64,000 bases of DNA. Source: Membranipora membranacea (lineage: Eukaryota > Bryozoa > Gymnolaemata > Cheilostomatida > Membraniporidae). The notes below the pieces were generated by a model. The model was given only the letters and a program-made list of their open reading frames with translations, searched no databases and was not told the origin of the DNA. Positions 11,833 to 23,967 of the stretch are shown piece by piece. Both the position numbers and the translations under genes were made by a program. Numbering within the stretch: the stretch's first letter is position 1; the number at the start of each line of letters is the position of its first letter. The DNA lies in assembly GCA_914767715.1 (NCBI GenBank), contig OU612073.1, positions 19,032,001 to 19,096,000 of the forward strand, in the 5' to 3' direction.

Positions 11833-13656
11833 CTAGTATAGGTTGCTCATGGGTAATTTCATCCGTGTTATCTGGAGTCTTTTGCTTTGCTGATTATGCT
11901 GAAGATAAGATTCAGTGACTTGGTCTTGTTGTTCAGAATCAGAATCGACGACAGTGTCGTCAGTGTCCGTAACCTCTTGGGCGTCATTCTTTGTTTCACT
12001 TCCTCCAGAAATCAGTTCTTCAGCCTCCGCATGTAACACAAGTTCTTCCGTCTCATTTGACTCTGTCAAGTCCTCAGACTCAGTGCTTTCTGATGACGAG
12101 GATGAAGAAGATGATGATGATGAAGAATGATGATGAACTGGAGCTCTCTGATTCTGATTCCTCTCCGTCCTCCTCAGATTCAGGCTCATTGCAAACGATT
12201 CCATATAAGTAGTGATAAAAGCAATTACCACCTCCTCCGCCATCAGCCACAGCATCAGCAATATCTCCTAGTGCGTCGATAAAGTCCTCATGTCTATCCT
12301 CTATCTCATTTGCTACCAACTCATCCTCAATACCTTGTATTCTGTCAAGTAGGTCATCATTTGTCGGACCACCTCCTCCACCTCCGCGGCCGCCTCCACC
12401 TCCTCCTGCTCCAACACCACCTCCGCGGCCGCCTCCACCTCCGCCGCCAACCCCTCCATTGTTGTTTTTGTTCCTTCTTCTCTTAGCATTGTTGAATATT
12501 GCGCGCTGCCCAACATTGTCGGTCCCAAGAGGGGCAGGTACATTGCTGTAAAATAACCTCACTTTATGATAACGGATCATTTTTGATGCCGGACATGCAA
12601 AGAAATTCAGCAGAAAGATGCTAATTTTGTTCTCAGAGCAGGGGTCTTACTATGAAACAGTCATTCCTCATCATCAGGCAATTTCAAATGTAACAAGGAT
12701 GGGATCCCTGATGTCAATTCTGAGAATTGGCCATCATTTTCTCAACTGGTTCCCCTTCCTTTGTATCCGAGCAGAACTCAGAGTCATATAAACAGTTGTA
12801 TGATACGAAAATCATCAACACATTATCATTCTACTTCATTGGGTACCAGCGTTCCATTGCCAAAGATGTTATTTATGGGTTCAATTTATTCTAAGTTAGG
12901 TCTCTAGTTACACTTTAAGTTTGACAAAGGCATAGTTTAGACCCCCCCCCCCCCCCCCCCGGGTATCAAATCAACCAATTGATAAAAACAACAAACATCT
13001 ATAAGTGAATCCTATGTGTTTTATGGAGTAAAAAATCCCATGCAGCATCCTGAGTGGAAAGAAAACACTTCAATAATGCAAGAATTTAAAGGCTATGGAA
13101 TACTTCTTCAGTTACCATTATCATAACAAAGCAAAATAGACCTTAACTCAAAACGAACCAAACACTTCATATATGCATTGTTAATATCCAACTTACTTCA
13201 GATTTCCTCCTACGACACCAAATCTGTTCATAAAGTTACTAAGCAGTCCTCCACTACATAACTATTGCTTTAACAACCTACAGAAAAATTAACAGAATGT
13301 TGGCCCAGCATATCAAAATATGTTATCTGTCAAACGTATCCAATTGGAGATAGATCATTTTCTGTTTAAAGGTATATGCCGTCATGCTGGCAAAAATGGA
13401 AAACCTGCATCCGATTCTGTATATTAAATTCAGTAGAAACATACAAGAAGGGTACACAATGACTGACAACTTTAAATTGGTGAAATAAAACTCAAAATGG
13501 TGCCAATGATAGAATGACGTATAAGTCATATGTGTGGTCATAAGTCATAATGGATGTGATTACTTACCCAGTATCTACTCCTCCTCCTGCTGGCTGAGAG
13601 TGACAGAAAGACGACATAACAGTGAATAAGTAGACAACTACACTCCATTCCCTCAT
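11833..13656 (-). CDS. Secreted glycine- and acid-rich low-complexity protein, unknown function, with a frame switch
   Basis: Exon 1 (13656-13568) encodes a signal peptide beginning MREWSVVVYLFTVMSSFCHS. It joins in frame to exon 2 from about 12551 (acceptor after TTTTACAG). The mature part has a basic patch (AKRRRNKNNN), two glycine-rich blocks punctuated by RGGG, a helical charged segment (DLLDRIQGIEDELVANE), a single pair of Cys (GNCFYHYLYGIVCN), and then Glu/Ser-rich sequence. In the frame set by exon 1, translation ends at 12080 after an odd FFIIIIFFILV tail inside a TCA/ATC-type microsatellite. One base over, the Ser/Glu/Asp-rich reading continues smoothly to a stop at 11833, close to AATAAA signals at 11786-11797. 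I suspect a one-base indel, real or from assembly, in the microsatellite. Composition suggests an extracellular matrix-type protein; no family is recognised. Confidence 0.6.
12942..12960. repeat. C19 homopolymer
   Basis: A run of 19 C in AT-rich DNA, within the intron of the Gly/acid-rich gene. It is length-unstable and prone to sequencing error. Confidence 0.9.
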
Positions 13657-14979
13657 TGTCACCAGGCAGCTGTCTCAAACTACCTGTTGTTACAGAGCAG
13701 TAATCACTCTCTCCACCTAAAAGATGTGTGTAGATAAAGGAACATGTAATTTTTATGAGTCAACCTAAATCATAGAGGAGATTATATGCGATGTGTATGC
13801 TTTTAGTTGTTATGTTGATGTGACTAACATCAAACGTAAATTGACCTAAAAAATCAAACTTTACGGCAAAAACTGAATGATGCCTCAGACTCAAGATTGT
13901 TCCAAACTGTAACTTACCCTGAGAAATAAATGAACTCCAGACTGACACGCTTTGTCAGGTGTACCAGGTATAACACTGCAAGCTAAGTAAAGATGAATTA
14001 TTCAGTCCTATCCTCTTCAATCTCACAGCATACTTTTAGCATACCAATACATGTGAAAATCCATATACAAGCTAGGTGACCCCAAAAGAAGTGATAAATG
14101 GACGTAGGTAGAAATCGATGCACATTAAATGTTACTGAGACTAATTATTTTGAGATTTCTGGTGATGGGTATGCTTAATGTCACAGTGGAAATATCGTTA
14201 ATACGGAATCATCTCGGATTGACCAGGGGTCAAATCCATTAACCCTACTCAAGTCTGGAAATGTTCATGGTCTGTACCGCACTTATACCTGGGAGACATC
14301 AACAAGATATAGGAAAAAAAAGATGGTTAGACAATTACTGGACAGGGACAAAATATTAATAAAGCTGAAGGAGCATCCTGACCTCTTCTCAATCAATTTG
14401 TAAAAAAGTTCGAGGTCCATGTATTACACCTGATGGGTTTAGGTAGATGGATCCCGCTTGATATGCGGATTTGGAGATACAGGCCAATCAAGATTACATA
14501 TCATGTGTCTCGATACCGCCCCCTTCCCCTGATTAATTATTTGAATGCAACTGTTATGAAACTGAAGTCTATCAACTCTATGTGCAGGTAATAACCTCTG
14601 GCCGGAGACCGGTTAGAGTTCAAACAAGACCTTACAAAGAACCCATCATCTAGGGTATGTCCTTTGACTATCAAATGGGATGCATGTATTTTTGGCCACA
14701 TTTTGTTATTGAACTTGTCTCTTTTTTCGCAAAAACATGTCTAAGAACTTGAAGGCAAAAATGCATGATCGTACATGGTAGACAATAAAACATCTTTTGT
14801 GTGAAAAATTAATGATTGTTTGCAACCAAAACACAACCGCATACACTATGTTTGATTTTTCATAAATATTCATGATGATTGAAAGTTCCAGATGAAAAAG
14901 CACAACGTTCTTATTTAGGAATAAAACAACCCCATAAGTAGTACTGTGACCAATAGCCGGTATGAAGAGGTTCAGGCTA
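13657..14979. other. Gene-free stretch between two minus-strand genes
   Basis: It is AT-rich, with only short open frames that have no recognisable domains. It lies upstream of the Gly/acid-rich gene and downstream of the oxidase stop codon, so it should contain the promoter of the first and the 3' UTR of the second. I could not place either. Confidence 0.5.
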
Positions 14980-17900
14980 TCAGGGCTTCATGACAAAGTT
15001 ACCACATGTGGGAAAACCAGCGGGAATACTGTTCTTCATACTTTCACCGTCAATATCTAGTACCATTGCCATACCTGAAACAAAATAATTCAGTGTAATA
15101 TTTTATACATAACGATTGGGAATGCATTCATTATCAAATGCAAGCTGCCTCTTGTTTCAGAGGAAACAAATATTTAAATTAGCGTCTTCTCGATGAAGGC
15201 CTCAATAGCATGCACACCCCATAATGATCACTATGCTGTACTGTGATTAATGTCAGGTAGTTTTTACCTTTTCCACCCATTTACTATCTAAAGCCAATTA
15301 GTGTTCCCATATTAGTGGATACCTAATTAATTGCCCTTTAATCCAACAATATGAGACCTTAGCCTTGTATGAGAAGATCCCCACTTCTTTCATTGATGGT
15401 TATCTGGTTCCACAAAACAGGCATAACATAACACTAACAGATGTGTAAGACAATCAAGTTATCACTCATCAAGTTTATTAATGAGGAAAGAACAGAGAGG
15501 AATCTGCTCAAAGAAATTTACAAGACAATAGAATAAGTTGTTTGCACAAGCTTAGCGTTACCTTCATGTAGATGTTCAGTTTGGTGACAGTGAGCCATCC
15601 AGTATCCCGGGTTATCTGTGTATATCCTCACTATGACGTATCCGCCAACAGGTACGGAGACTGTATCCTTGAGGGGAGGTCTGTCCACAGTTACTTCTCC
15701 TAGAGTTGAGTTAATCCACCGAGCGTCATGACAGAAATCATTGGAACAGGTTATGTCTCTATTCACTAAATAAAACACAATGAACAAAGCTATAGATATG
15801 CAGAGAAAACACTGTATGGGGATATCTGCACACTCTAAATGCTCAAGCAAACATCTATTCGAAATATAAAATTCTGTGACATACGATTCGGTAAACTTCA
15901 TATCCTATTTCTTCCTGCGACTTCTGTTCTGGTTATACTTTCCAATCTTGTACAGTTAATGCACCCAATCAATATACCGATAGTCTCTATAGTATTATCT
16001 TATCAAACCATTGAGAACCAAAAACCATGTGTAACTCAACGGTTTTTAGATAGCAAATATATTAAATAAAGAACTCGCATGTAGTCATGATGAGATTATT
16101 CTGTGGATCTTTAGGTGGGTAGACAACTCTAACTACAGCGAATCTGTATCCGTGCATATGCCAGGTGTGAATAAAGTGTTTCAGTACGTGATGCATCACT
16201 ACAATCTGTACGACTCTCTACAAGTTTTACAAAATTGTTGAATTTGGAATCACAGACTGTTTTGCCATACATCCATATCAGAGCACACCAATGTTTTATT
16301 CAGAAAATGGTGTCACTCAGAGGGTATGATACAAAACTCAGGCTATTCCCTACCACTTTTAAAGAGGTCACTAGTCACCCAGCCTGCCATGGTTATTTAT
16401 TTGTCAGAGAGGTTTAAAAGCAGAGATTAAGAAGCTTCAAGAACAACCTACATCTCTTGGTATCTTCTCGACATGAGTACAGGAGCAGCCTTCAGTGAGA
16501 CACTTCGGGTCACAGCTGACTCCTGATTTAGTGTAGTGCTCCTGGTAGAAGGGTGCGTGGGGCAGAACTAGAGTCTTACCGTTAATCGAGTCTCCCGCCA
16601 TGTAACTGTAGGCAAAAAAGTGCTCACTCAAGTTACTTCCATCTCTACAATACAAGTATAAAACAAGTATGAACATATAGTTGAGATTGTGAAGGGTATA
16701 CGATAGATTTTTGATGTTCTGTTCCTATGTCAGATCAAGGAGTGACTCTAACTCCTTGGTCAGATTCACTTGATGTTTAGGCCGGTTTTAACATGAGAGC
16801 AAATAGTTGAGGTTACGAAGAGTATACAATCGATTTTTGATGTTCGGTTCCTATTTCAGTTCAAGGAGTTAACTCTTTGGTCAGATTCAGCTCATGCCTT
16901 GGCTGGATCAAACCTGGGAGCAAAAACAACTCAGAGAAACTGCTATCTATTGCTATCAGATGCTGAAAATACACAGGTGTTTGTAACATGAAAGAAATAT
17001 CTGACCTTATTTTTGTGATCTCCTTGTCATGGTAGGCCGTGGATCTGAGCTCATCTATAGGTATACACTTAAACCCAGGGGCAGTTTGGAATGGACAGTT
17101 AAGTGCGACACACGGATCAGCCTCAGTGCAGGTCTTTGCTGTACTGGTGGGGTCAGCTGTCGAGTTATTGTAGGTGAGGATAGAATGTCCCAAAGGTGTC
17201 TGATTCTTGTGGGGAGCTCTGTACCTCACCCAATAGTTGTCTACAAATGTTTGAAAAATTTATTAGTGTTTTTCGAGCTCCTAAAGAACTGGTTGAATTG
17301 TCTGCTCATACATATCAGAAGAATTATCAACTCTCAAGATTAGTTTAGTCTCTGTAAAAAATATGCTGAGTTAGGCCCGTTTTTTAAATGAGAATAATTT
17401 TAAACAATTTTTTGTTTGCCTTTTTCATCGTCTAATATTTGCCTCACTATAATGAGCAATTCATGAAAATATGATTGTTTCTTCAATGTATGACCTTTAG
17501 GGATAACTGACATATCATAGCCAGTTGCTGTCTGTTTTATTGAACTTAAGGTCAGTTAAGTACCTTCAGTGCTGTTCGCTTTCACAAGCACGTTCACTCG
17601 TTCTCCGATAGCCAGAAATACAGAGTCTACCACAATAGGCTCAACTTCACAACTGTCTGTTCCAACCACTGTCATCTGATGGCCGTCGATAGATACCTGA
17701 TGTTACAAAAGCAGTGATACTAGTGATATTCTATATTTACACGGTGCAGTGATAACACACCATCAACAACGGCTCCAATGCAAGTTAGTGGAATTACATT
17801 ATCAACCACCCATTCCCATTTCCATTTTTTCGGAAATGGGTGGTTGATACTGTGATTCCACTAACTCGCATTGGTGACGTCTGAGCACTTAGACTACAGA

Positions 17901-20900
17901 TTACTCAACTTTATACACTTCTTAATCATATTTATATAGCTTGCATGCAAAACGCATCAAAATTATAAAAGAATATGTCTCTGGTGAAACCATGAGCTCT
18001 CCATGCCTCAACTCTGAAAGTATACACATCGGGAAATAAATAATACAGTTGATGAAGATCCATTCACCTCAAACATGTTATCGTATCCCACATTGATAAT
18101 CCTGAACATATAAGTGTCGCCAGATTTAACTTTGTGCACAGTGAGAGGTGCTTTGTTGTTATCAAATCTTCCTCTGCCATTAACCAAGAAGGAGTTGGAA
18201 GGTAGGTCTCCAACATCCTCTTCTGCCAGATCATTATACCTGTCAGGGATCGCTGTAATAAAACACAAGTCAGTTGATGGACCATTTTCTTTTTCAAACT
18301 GATAAAAATGATTGCTATCAGGTGCCCCCTGAATTGTACCAGGCGTGTACATGCATCATACAGAAGAGAAATTAGCTCAGTTTTGAACGCATGTTGCAAT
18401 GAAAAACAAAGGGCTACGTAATTTCTGCTGCTGATTTTTGTGCCATCAAGAAAGCATAGAAACAAATCTGGCTCTATCGACGTAATTATGAACCAGCTGC
18501 TCCTCCATTACACAAGCGCACAATGAACAATAAAACTTACATGTGTACTGTGCTGCGTCGGATCCTCCGGGGCCAAGTCCAACACGAGAAAAGAATGCGT
18601 TACCATCTATGTGTAGCCAATCATTAACCATGACTGTGAACTCCGGATACGAGGCCTGCTTAGGATCATGTACTATAAGTGCTCCGAACAGTCCATCCAT
18701 TCTCTGTGGTCCCAGGTGAGAGTGATACCAGAAGGTACCGGCCTCATCAGCATTAAACCTGAGAGAAGTAATATATATTATACATACATACATCTGAGGC
18801 CATGATATTTAGAAATAGTCATAAGACTAATGATGAACTAGTTTCACAAGGGATCATGTTGCTGGAAACTATGGCCAAGGACACACTTTCATAAAACAAT
18901 TTAGACTCCCATAAAGTGTATTTTGATATTCATCATGAATACACCATAAAAAATTCCAACTATTGCAGACACCTTTGAGGCACAGTACAGTTGCTTTGCA
19001 GTACACACCATGAGATCCATTATTATCCATTACCAATGTACCCTAACTGTTTGTATATAAACATCCAGAAAAAATGGCCTCTTTTTATCTTCCAAAATGG
19101 ACCAAAATAGTGAAAAGTTTCCTAATGTTACGCTTCAGTTTGAAAATTAATTATTTAACTTTTTGCTAATTTTTCTAACCCTACTGTTTTCACAAAAGGG
19201 GCTTTCCTCATTGACTAGAACCAGGCAGGATAACGCCATCTGATAACCTCTACCAGTATAAGCAAGTAACTTTATTACAACTTAGTGGGAAGACTTGAGA
19301 GGTTGGTCATATTAACCCCTCACTGTTTGGCGAGCATGTGATTTTTTTATAGCTCAGACTTACTTGTAAGTGAAGCTGCTTCCAGGTGCTATAGGACACT
19401 GTGTGATGTATGGAGCTCCATCAGAGTAGACAGTGTTACGCTGTTGTAAGCCGTGCCAGTGTACTGTTGCGGAATCAGTTAGAAGTTTGTTCGTCACATG
19501 GACATACACCTGTACAATTAGAATAAATTTTGTCAAATATGTATGAAATGTGATAAGTGGAACACAATTATTAGAAATTTAAGGTGAGTTGGCCACTCCA
19601 GGGTTATCCTCCAGATTCAATTCAGACCGCACACGAACTTTAACTGGTGGTAACCGAAATGACTTGGGAGATCTCGTTCGACTACATATCGATAGATTTT
19701 CTGACAGCTTTCATTATTGTATTACAAGTACACCCCTTAATTCCGACTTCAAAACCATGATCACCTGTAAATTCAGAAATGCAACATTTCAAGTTTCAAC
19801 TGTTCAACTGAATCTAAAGAAATTCATACTTTGCTAATTTACGGCAAATGATGGTACCAGAGGTTTGAGTGAATTGTATTTGAATTACAAAATCATCAAA
19901 ACATCAAATACAATTTAAATGCATGGAATCAGGGAGGGTGGATTATATGGAGATTGCACTTCAGCTGTCATGTGACATTTTTGTTTAAATCATAGGAACG
20001 ACTGTAAAGTTGAATGTAGAGTTGCCTTCCCCTGTCTACCAAATTAACACACTGCCGTAAGAAAGTCTGATTCAATAATGATCCTCGCCTCCCTGATAGA
20101 ATGATGAGCTTACCTATCAAATAGAAGATGGTGTAGGTACAATTAGTATACAATGCTTACACCATAATATCAAACCACATACCCATAATCCTACACTCAC
20201 CTCAGCACCAAAAGGAACTTCAATTGTTGGCCCAGGGAATTGTCCATTTACAGCTATATACTTTGTTAATGCACCATCTAGTGTCGTCACATCTGCAGGA
20301 TTGACAGTAATATTTTTCCCAGTATCATCCGTGTAAGCCAAGTCACCGTTATCTTGCAGTTTAACAGCCTGGAAATGGTATGAAAATTCATAGATATCTA
20401 AAATAAGCGTTGGGTAAATCACACAAGGTATAGTCACTCACCACATCTCAACAGATGGGTAGTGTAATAGTGGGTGCCTTAATGTCAAGGCCGCAATATC
20501 TGATTCAATTTACTCTCAGTCTGGGGGAAGGTCAAGTGTATGCTAGTGTATTGTGTGCCTATACACTGACTATATAATGATAATGTACCATACTAAAAGA
20601 ATAGACAGAAATTTATATGATTCGATTTGTGTGATATTTCTTATCGTTTACAACCGTTTTTAATTTATCAAACTTTATCAAAGTGTTGAAACCAATGCTT
20701 ACTCCTTGCAGTAAGTATTCGACAATACTCACCCATGTACCATCATTAGCGTCTGTGAAGAGCATAGAAGTCTCCCATGTCAGATCCCAGTAAAACTCAA
20801 ATACCTTTCGATCACCAGAGTCTGCAGGGTGTGTGAACTGGGTACCTTCATCAAGCAGAAAACATTGACATTGAGTCACGAGAACAAAGAGAAAAACTGC

Positions 20901-20912
20901 CAATCTCTCCAT
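14980..20912 (-). CDS. Laccase-like multicopper oxidase, complete, 11 exons, 631 aa
   Basis: Exons: 20912-20733, 20368-20201, 19509-19364, 18758-18541, 18252-18068, 17696-17564, 17240-17006, 16644-16448, 16213-16079, 15765-15562, 15074-14980. All phases agree. Exon 1 gives a signal peptide (MERLAVFLFVLVTQCQC), so the enzyme is secreted or lumenal. All copper ligand motifs are present: HWHG (133-136), WYHSH (175-179), HTWHMHG (503-509) and HCHQTEHLHEGM (591-602), with Met602 as the axial type-1 ligand. The enzyme should therefore oxidise phenol-like or metal substrates with reduction of O2 to water; the substrate cannot be deduced. The NGQFPGP motif lies in exon 2. Length fits three-domain laccases. 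The intron after exon 9 seems to use a GC donor. An alternative 5' exon lies at 23842-23587, and a decayed 5' copy lies at 1-1680. Confidence 0.9.
16679..16922. repeat. Diverged tandem duplication (~125 bp x 2) in an oxidase intron/exon boundary region
   Basis: Units 16679-16803 and about 16804-16922 share 'gatttttgatgttc', 'gttcctat', 'tcaaggagt' and 'ttggtcagattca'. Both lie in the intron between exons 7 and 8. Confidence 0.7.
17771..17896. mobile_element. Palindromic MITE, family P, copy 1
   Basis: A nearly perfect inverted repeat: the left arm from 17772 contains 'agttagtggaattaca' and 'atcaaccacccat', and the right arm contains the complement, around an 8-10 base centre. The right flank contains 'gtctgagcacttagact', which matches the ends of the copy at 21448-21563. 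It lies in the oxidase intron between exons 5 and 6. Confidence 0.75.
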
Positions 20913-20920
20913 ACTTATTT
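19541..20920. repeat. Segmental duplication, part 1 (partner of 1-1378)
   Basis: Nearly base-for-base identical to window positions 1-1378, through introns as well as exons. The similarity stops just upstream of the oxidase ATG at 'catactta', and resumes at 23543 (partner of about 1379-1806). Confidence 0.95.
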
Positions 20921-21447
20921 CTGACAGTCACTTTTGCAGCACATGTATTGTTAGGTCGTGATATAGATTGTGTAAGAAATTTACGGGACTTATAGAACCG
21001 CTATGCATGTTATGAAATCGTGAGAAAAGACACATGTTGTTGACAATGAAGTATATGAGCGAGCAACACTGATGTACTCTAATCTGCCAAGGATAACCTT
21101 GGGAAATAGCCAGAGTTGAGAATGCTGAATGACAGTTCAATATAAGGGCAGTATACCTAGACAATCTGTTCGCTCTGATTGGTCAGAGCAAACACATTCC
21201 TTAAGAACATGTATACCTTTTGGCTGATTAAGAAGGACCAAGTAAAGTGGACCAAATCAACCAATCTGACTTTGTAGCAAAGAAATATTTCACAACTTTG
21301 ACAAAATTACATCAATTTATTTAATTATTCAGTTTTATAACAACAGCTGAATGAATAAATGAATCGCTCCATTTTAAAGGTTGTGACCTGTTGGTGCGAA
21401 TTGTTTATACAAATTTATGTTATGCCACTATTCTCTCATCTGATACT

Positions 21448-21563
21448 AGTCTAAGTGCTCAGATGATTGCATTGCGAGTTAGTGGCATTACATAATCAAG
21501 TACAAATTGAGTGTTTGATAATGTAATGCCACTAACCCGCATTGCGCCATCTGAGCACTTAAA
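21448..21563. mobile_element. Palindromic MITE, family P, copy 2
   Basis: The arms read 'agtctaagtgctcagatg' and 'gcgagttagtggcattaca' on the left, with their complements on the right. It shares the arm sequence of copy 1 but has a different centre. It lies between the two alternative oxidase 5' exons, in the 2.6 kb that the decayed copy at the left end lacks. Confidence 0.75.
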
Positions 21564-23157
21564 CCAATCTTATTCCAACTGACAACAGTTTTTAGAAAAG
21601 TCATGGTCAAAACCAATGACTTTTGACAACATAGTATACCACGACTGAAGCTTTGGGTGGCAAAGATGGTCATAACATTACAGTTTTCATAGTCAGTAAG
21701 AAAAGAGATAATTTTGGTTGGGTTTTTTGAGTTACTACCCTTGACTCTTGGCAATAGTAAGCAAATTTCACACCAATGAACTAAGTTTTAGTTCATTGTT
21801 CACACACTATGGTGCTATATACAAAGGCTATAGCCTTGGCAGACCTTAGATATTTCGAGGACTCTAATCTTTGCCCGTAAGTTGAAACGAATCAGAGAAG
21901 ACTAAATACTCACAATTTCAGTGGCTGGCGATCATTTAGAAACAATCTCAATGGCAGATGTTTGATTTAATTGTGTTTGAGTGATCGTCTGAGTTTTTGG
22001 TTTCAAGGCTAATTTATAATAATTGGGAGTTTTGTATTAAATTACTTAAATATATTAAATTGTATGAATAGTAATCCTGTGGGTCGGGTTCTGTATCAGG
22101 TACAGGTAATGACAGTCAACTCAACGGGACTAAATATCTGACAGTCTCTATATTATATATATTATATTATATTAGTGTGGGAAGAGCTATCTAATATTTA
22201 TGAAGCAATGGTTTTGATTTTTGATAAATGTACAAATGTTAGGCTGGCATCAATACAATATTATAGTGATACTTTAATGAAATATCAATTTGAAATTTAA
22301 AAATGAGTTATCTTAGTTTAAGAGTGTGGGGCCGGCCCAACACTCTTGCAAACTCTGGAGTTATCTTTGTCAAAGAAAACAACACTAGCTTGGCTAATTT
22401 ACCAGTGTAGTCCATGGTAGCTTAATCCCTATTATATTCTTATAAAATAATAAAACCACATTATTCTATGGTGACATGACAGTTTGACAGCATTGTATAC
22501 ACATTTATTTTCAGCCTTTCATTGTCCAGTTCCTGTCATGACCCAAACAGTGGAAAGAAACTTAAAACAATTATCTCATTTTCATTGTAACCAGAGATAA
22601 TCCCCTTGTTTTATTGTAACTGCTCTCGGTTACTTTGGTATCTCATGAGAAAAGAGAAAAAATGATGATTTTTAAGCAATGATTATCATTAGATCAAAGA
22701 TTATGCTGTTAATATTTTTCAATAGTATTATTAACTGATATACAGAGTAACTTTAAAAAATATAGCATAATTGCCATATACCATCCATGACAACTAAACT
22801 TTGCGCCAACCTTTCCAAAACCCCAAACACTTCATGTCAAAAGATCCATCATTATAAATATATAAGCACTATATATATATGCACTTTGATCGTCCACCAT
22901 GCACATAGGAAATGCCGCCAAACTCTGGCGCTTTGAGTCAGCTTCAATAGAACTGTGCACCACAGAATGCCCAAAACTTCTGATGGGATATTGAGATGTT
23001 TTCTATTCGCATCATATTTTTATTGTCTTTAATTGAAGTTGAGCATTTTAAAATCGGCTTTGTAGAGTTTGAAACAATATGTTCCTGCTGTTATTTCCTG
23101 CACCATTCAAGAAATAAACCATTGAGGCCTACATGGTACTTTAGCCTCAAGAAAATT

Positions 23158-23297
23158 GTCAGCCTATATCAGTGCTATCAGACTTGTCAGCCTATATCAG
23201 TGCTATCAGACTTGTCAGCCTATATCAGTGCTATCAGACTTGTCAGCCTATATCAGTGCTATCAGACTTGTCAGCCTATATCAGTGCTATCAGACTT
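23158..23297. repeat. 28-bp minisatellite, five identical copies
   Basis: Five perfect tandem copies of a 28-base unit that begins 'gtcagcctatatcag' and ends 'ctatcagactt'. The absence of differences suggests recent expansion. It lies between the two alternative 5' exons of the oxidase. Confidence 0.95.
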
Positions 23298-23542
23298 GAT
23301 CACCAACTGGTTCCTAGTTTGTCAGTTTTGCAATAAAGCAAATACTCTTACCTCCCAACGTGAAAATAAACTAAACTGCGTGATAGCGTATTGGTTGTAG
23401 GGAGGCTACTCCCTGCTGTGTGCAGTTCTCTGCAGTTGTATACTATAGATATTTACTTATTCTTACAAAAAATCAATATACCTGTTTTATTTTTGTGTCT
23501 AGGTTTTTCAGACACGACGGTGCCAAAACTAAGGCTACAATT

Positions 23543-23967
23543 TTAAAATCAGTCACCAATAGCTCAAATCATAGTTGATCACTCACCCTCCGTAGTTGTT
23601 TCAGCCCATATGTCTGCTGCCGCTGACTTCAGATTATCTGGATTAGCAGGATGAGCTATGACCACCAGGTATATCACTACTGCTGTCAGCACTACGATCA
23701 TAAACCCCATGAAACACAACGTATAGTGCATGCATTTCTGATTATTCTCCTTAGCCATTTTACCAAACCTTTTCCAGCACTGATTCTCAACAGGCTGCCG
23801 AACAAGCAAACAGTAGATTTTTTCTTCACGGTGTTGCCTCATTCAATGAAGCAACCTTCCTCATGTAAAGTCCAGAGGTTATAAGCTAGTTTTGTGACAG
23901 GTGTCCTGTGTCACTAAAGCCAGTTAAAAACAACTTTGTTATAAGACTTGTCTGAATATGGATCGGT
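23543..23967. repeat. Segmental duplication, part 2 (partner of ~1379-1806)
   Basis: It matches 1379-1806, including the membrane-anchor exon, and ends sharply after 'gaatatggatcggtat' at 23967. Relative to the left copy, 2.6 kb (20921-23542) is either inserted here or deleted there. Confidence 0.95.
23587..23842 (-). CDS. Alternative 5' exon of the oxidase: cytoplasmic head plus transmembrane anchor
   Basis: The open frame starts MRQHREEKIYCLLVRQ and ends at a good donor (GAGG|GTGAGT), phase 1. A basic head of about 45 residues precedes one strong hydrophobic helix (FMGFMIVVLTAVVIYLVVIA), followed by an acidic Ser/Thr/Glu linker, as in type II membrane proteins. It could splice to an acceptor (CTGTCAG) at 20921; from 20920 the frame runs straight into the MERLAV start of oxidase exon 1. 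This would give a membrane-tethered oxidase with the former signal peptide inside it. The duplicate at 1680-1425 differs at only two residues. It may instead belong to another transcript; there is no RNA evidence here. Confidence 0.55.

Noticed and set aside
11915-12212. Plus-strand acidic and serine-rich frames opposite the Gly/acid-rich gene
   Set aside because: Antisense shadows of a low-complexity coding exon; no splice sites, signal or other support on the plus strand.
23158-23297. CRISPR-like array
   Set aside because: The 28-bp units are contiguous with no spacers, and the DNA is eukaryotic.
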